From Clostridiales bacterium (GTDB taxonomy: Bacteria; Bacillota; Clostridia; Christensenellales; UBA1242): a stretch of 64,000 nucleotides of DNA. Shown piece after piece: positions 63,955-64,000 of the stretch. Within the stretch, counting starts at the first letter, position 1. Every line of letters begins with the position of its first letter. A program made the position numbers and the translations under genes. A model generated the notes under the pieces. The model did not search any database, was not told the DNA's origin, and saw only the letters and a list, made by a program, of their open reading frames with translations. Location: NCBI GenBank assembly GCA_003522085.1, contig DPGI01000005.1, forward strand, positions 178,086-242,085. Direction: 5' to 3'.

Positions 63955-64000
63955 TATGCAATTAAAATAGAAAGCGCCAAGTTATTGAATTCGGTCTTGT

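Overview
The window is a gene-dense, low-GC bacterial chromosome segment with nearly every gene on the minus strand. It reads as an uncultured, spore-forming member of the Clostridia (Firmicutes). The evidence is a set of sporulation genes (sigK with a pro-sequence, a spoIVFB-type protease, ylbJ, a dacF-type carboxypeptidase, a spoIIM-like gene and a pdaB/ylxY-like deacetylase), strong AGGAGG-type ribosome binding sites, and Firmicutes gene orders (plsX-rnc-smc-ftsY; miaB-mutS-mutL-miaA-ynbB; ftsK-rimO-pgsA-recA; rpsO-pnp). Several of these orders are shortened: acpP is missing between plsX and rnc, hfq between miaA and ynbB, and cinA between pgsA and recA.

Layout. 1-6.4 kb: polA (cut by the window edge), rarA with two membrane/acyltransferase-like genes, a hypothetical gene. 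6.4-9.0 kb: RNase P RNA, a DAC-like gene and sigK. 9.04-9.55 kb: a GC-rich repeat module. 9.6-18.5 kb: ftsY, smc, rnc, plsX, rpmF, ackA, pta. 18.6-21.0 kb: ylbJ, a hypothetical gene and a DUF4364 gene. 21.0-21.6 kb: a second, tandem copy of the repeat module. 21.8-28.5 kb: rnhA, HIT protein, degV, metG with tRNA-Ser(GGA), mnmA. 28.5-32.9 kb: an accessory-looking patch with a class III nucleotide cyclase, small unknown genes, a PycTM-like membrane protein and spoIVFB. 33-37.3 kb: scpAB, an M50 protease, dacF, spoIIM-like. 37.4-47.4 kb: mismatch repair and tRNA modification operon, then PBP1A. 47.4-64 kb: recA, pgsA, rimO, ftsK, pdaB-like, pnp, rpsO, hemZ, an RSH alarmone enzyme, recJ and a hypothetical gene.

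The most unusual features are these. (1) A two-part repeat module: a 225-bp GC-rich unit bounded by TCGTGGGGACAACCAAAT, followed by an array of short hairpins whose stems differ from unit to unit yet stay self-complementary, separated by a constant ATGATG/ATGATA linker. (2) A recurrent promoter design in which the -10 box lies 6-8 nt upstream of the start codon, predicting leaderless mRNAs for polA, rarA, miaB, ftsK and several others, beside normally led genes. (3) A PgsA phospholipid synthase carrying an FtsK-gamma-like winged helix. (4) A tRNA-Ser leader with direct and inverted pieces of the tRNA itself. (5) An RSH enzyme whose hydrolase HD residues are gone, a MiaB without TRAM domain, and a PycTM-like gene in the spoIVFB operon near a nucleotide cyclase.

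All calls come from reading the sequence; no database search was run. Family names rest on recognised motifs.
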